A stretch of 64,000 bases of DNA from Candidatus Saccharimonas sp. GTDB lineage: Bacteria; Patescibacteriota; Saccharimonadia; Saccharimonadales; Saccharimonadaceae. Both the position numbers and the translations under genes were made by a program. Below the pieces are notes generated by a model, which saw only the letters and a program-made list of their open reading frames with translations, had not been told where the DNA came from and searched no databases. Of the stretch, positions 63,808 through 64,000 are shown piece after piece. The stretch's first letter is position 1, and every line of letters begins with the position of its first letter. The stretch is taken from contig DZCW01000001.1 of NCBI GenBank assembly GCA_022736555.1, positions 189,474-253,473 on the forward strand. Reading direction: 5' to 3'.

Positions 63808-63852
63808 GCGCAAGTGGTGGCCTATAGGCAACCGTAGACACGCTAGCGTGAG
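63808..63852 (+). pseudogene. Partial tRNA-Leu 5' half
   Basis: GCGCAAGTGGTGG and GTAGACACGCTAGC match the intact tRNA-Leu(UAG) that starts 59 bp later, but CCTATAGGCAACC interrupts the D loop and nothing after the anticodon stem is present. Confidence 0.5.
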
Positions 63853-63866
63853 AATAGTAATTGTAT

Positions 63867-63951
63867 GCGCGAGTGGTGGAATTGGTAGACACGCTAGCCT
63901 TAGGAGCTAGTGCTTTCGGGCGTGGAGGTTCAAGTCCTCTCTCGCGTACCA
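63867..63951 (+). tRNA. tRNA-Leu (UAG)
   Basis: Acceptor GCGCGAG/CTCGCGT, anticodon loop CTTAGGA, variable arm TGCTTTCGGGCG, T arm GGTTCAAGTCC, encoded CCA. Confidence 0.95.
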
Positions 63952-63954
63952 AAT

Positions 63955-63986
63955 AAAATAGACAGTCTCTAGAAACTGTCTATTTT
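63955..63986 (+). terminator. Terminator of tRNA-Leu(UAG)
   Basis: AAAATAGACAGT / ACTGTCTATTTT around CTCTAGAA, three bases after CCA. Confidence 0.85.
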
Positions 63987-64000
63987 TAATATTAATTATC

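Noticed and set aside
1..64000. Recoded TGA (glycine, as in Gracilibacteria)
   Set aside because: TGA ends real genes in the correct place, for example the ATGA overlap at 14262-14265 and the stop at 55564-55566; no core gene has in-frame TGA.
1..64000. CRISPR array
   Set aside because: No regularly spaced short direct repeats were found; the repeats present are tRNA-derived or inverted pairs.

Overview
The window looks like a chromosome segment of a Candidate Phyla Radiation bacterium, most likely Candidatus Saccharibacteria (TM7). The reasons are a compact AT-rich core, standard stop-codon use (TGA ends several genes), a trimmed ribosomal operon (no L30, no adk or map between secY and infA, S10 moved away from L3), a DUF5652 protein, and a glycosyltransferase/GH57/GH15 trio. 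This assignment is inference from gene content; there is no rRNA in the window.

Layout. 1-3900 holds mixed accessory genes: a HAD tail, a DUF6884-like protein, a YggT protein, a 48-residue lmo0937-type membrane peptide, a 5'-truncated HD-domain remnant, peptidase E, CYTH and Nudix genes. 3824-12736 is a patchwork island next to tRNA-Trp. It contains repeats that resemble the tRNA-Trp 3' end, a possible leaderless HTH/HEPN-like plus PD-(D/E)xK two-gene system, a PLD-like protein, a thiol-redox cluster (DsbD-like, thioredoxin, DUF134, DUF5320, rhodanese) and a ZIP transporter. 13042-17442 is an alpha-glucan operon. 17498-22604 carries L33, YajQ, three tRNAs, a TPR protein, delta', a pseudouridine synthase and TrpRS.

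23725-38495 is one long minus-strand gene-expression block (L3 to S9, with secY, infA and rpoA). It is followed by a VanY-type peptidase, a CapA-like protein, S10, EF-Tu, EF-G, S7, S12, rpoC and rpoB. 54226-63686 holds superoxide dismutase, clpP with a CIRCE operator, trigger factor, hisS, a SpoU methyltransferase, small membrane or secreted proteins, an orphan GC-richer gene and an FAD oxidase. The window closes with tRNA-Leu(UAG).

Two themes stand out. First, several self-contained accessory units sit between housekeeping genes. Each has its own 17-bp-spaced promoter, a structured 5' leader, a Shine-Dalgarno and one small gene. Two of these units (45960-46737 and 54893-55692) are bounded by the same inverted motif and share a GGAGCAGC/GCTGCTC leader hairpin, so they look like members of one undescribed element family. 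Second, proteins that usually bind zinc (L33, L36, S14, S4, both sites of RpoC, and the delta' module) lack the ligand cysteines throughout.
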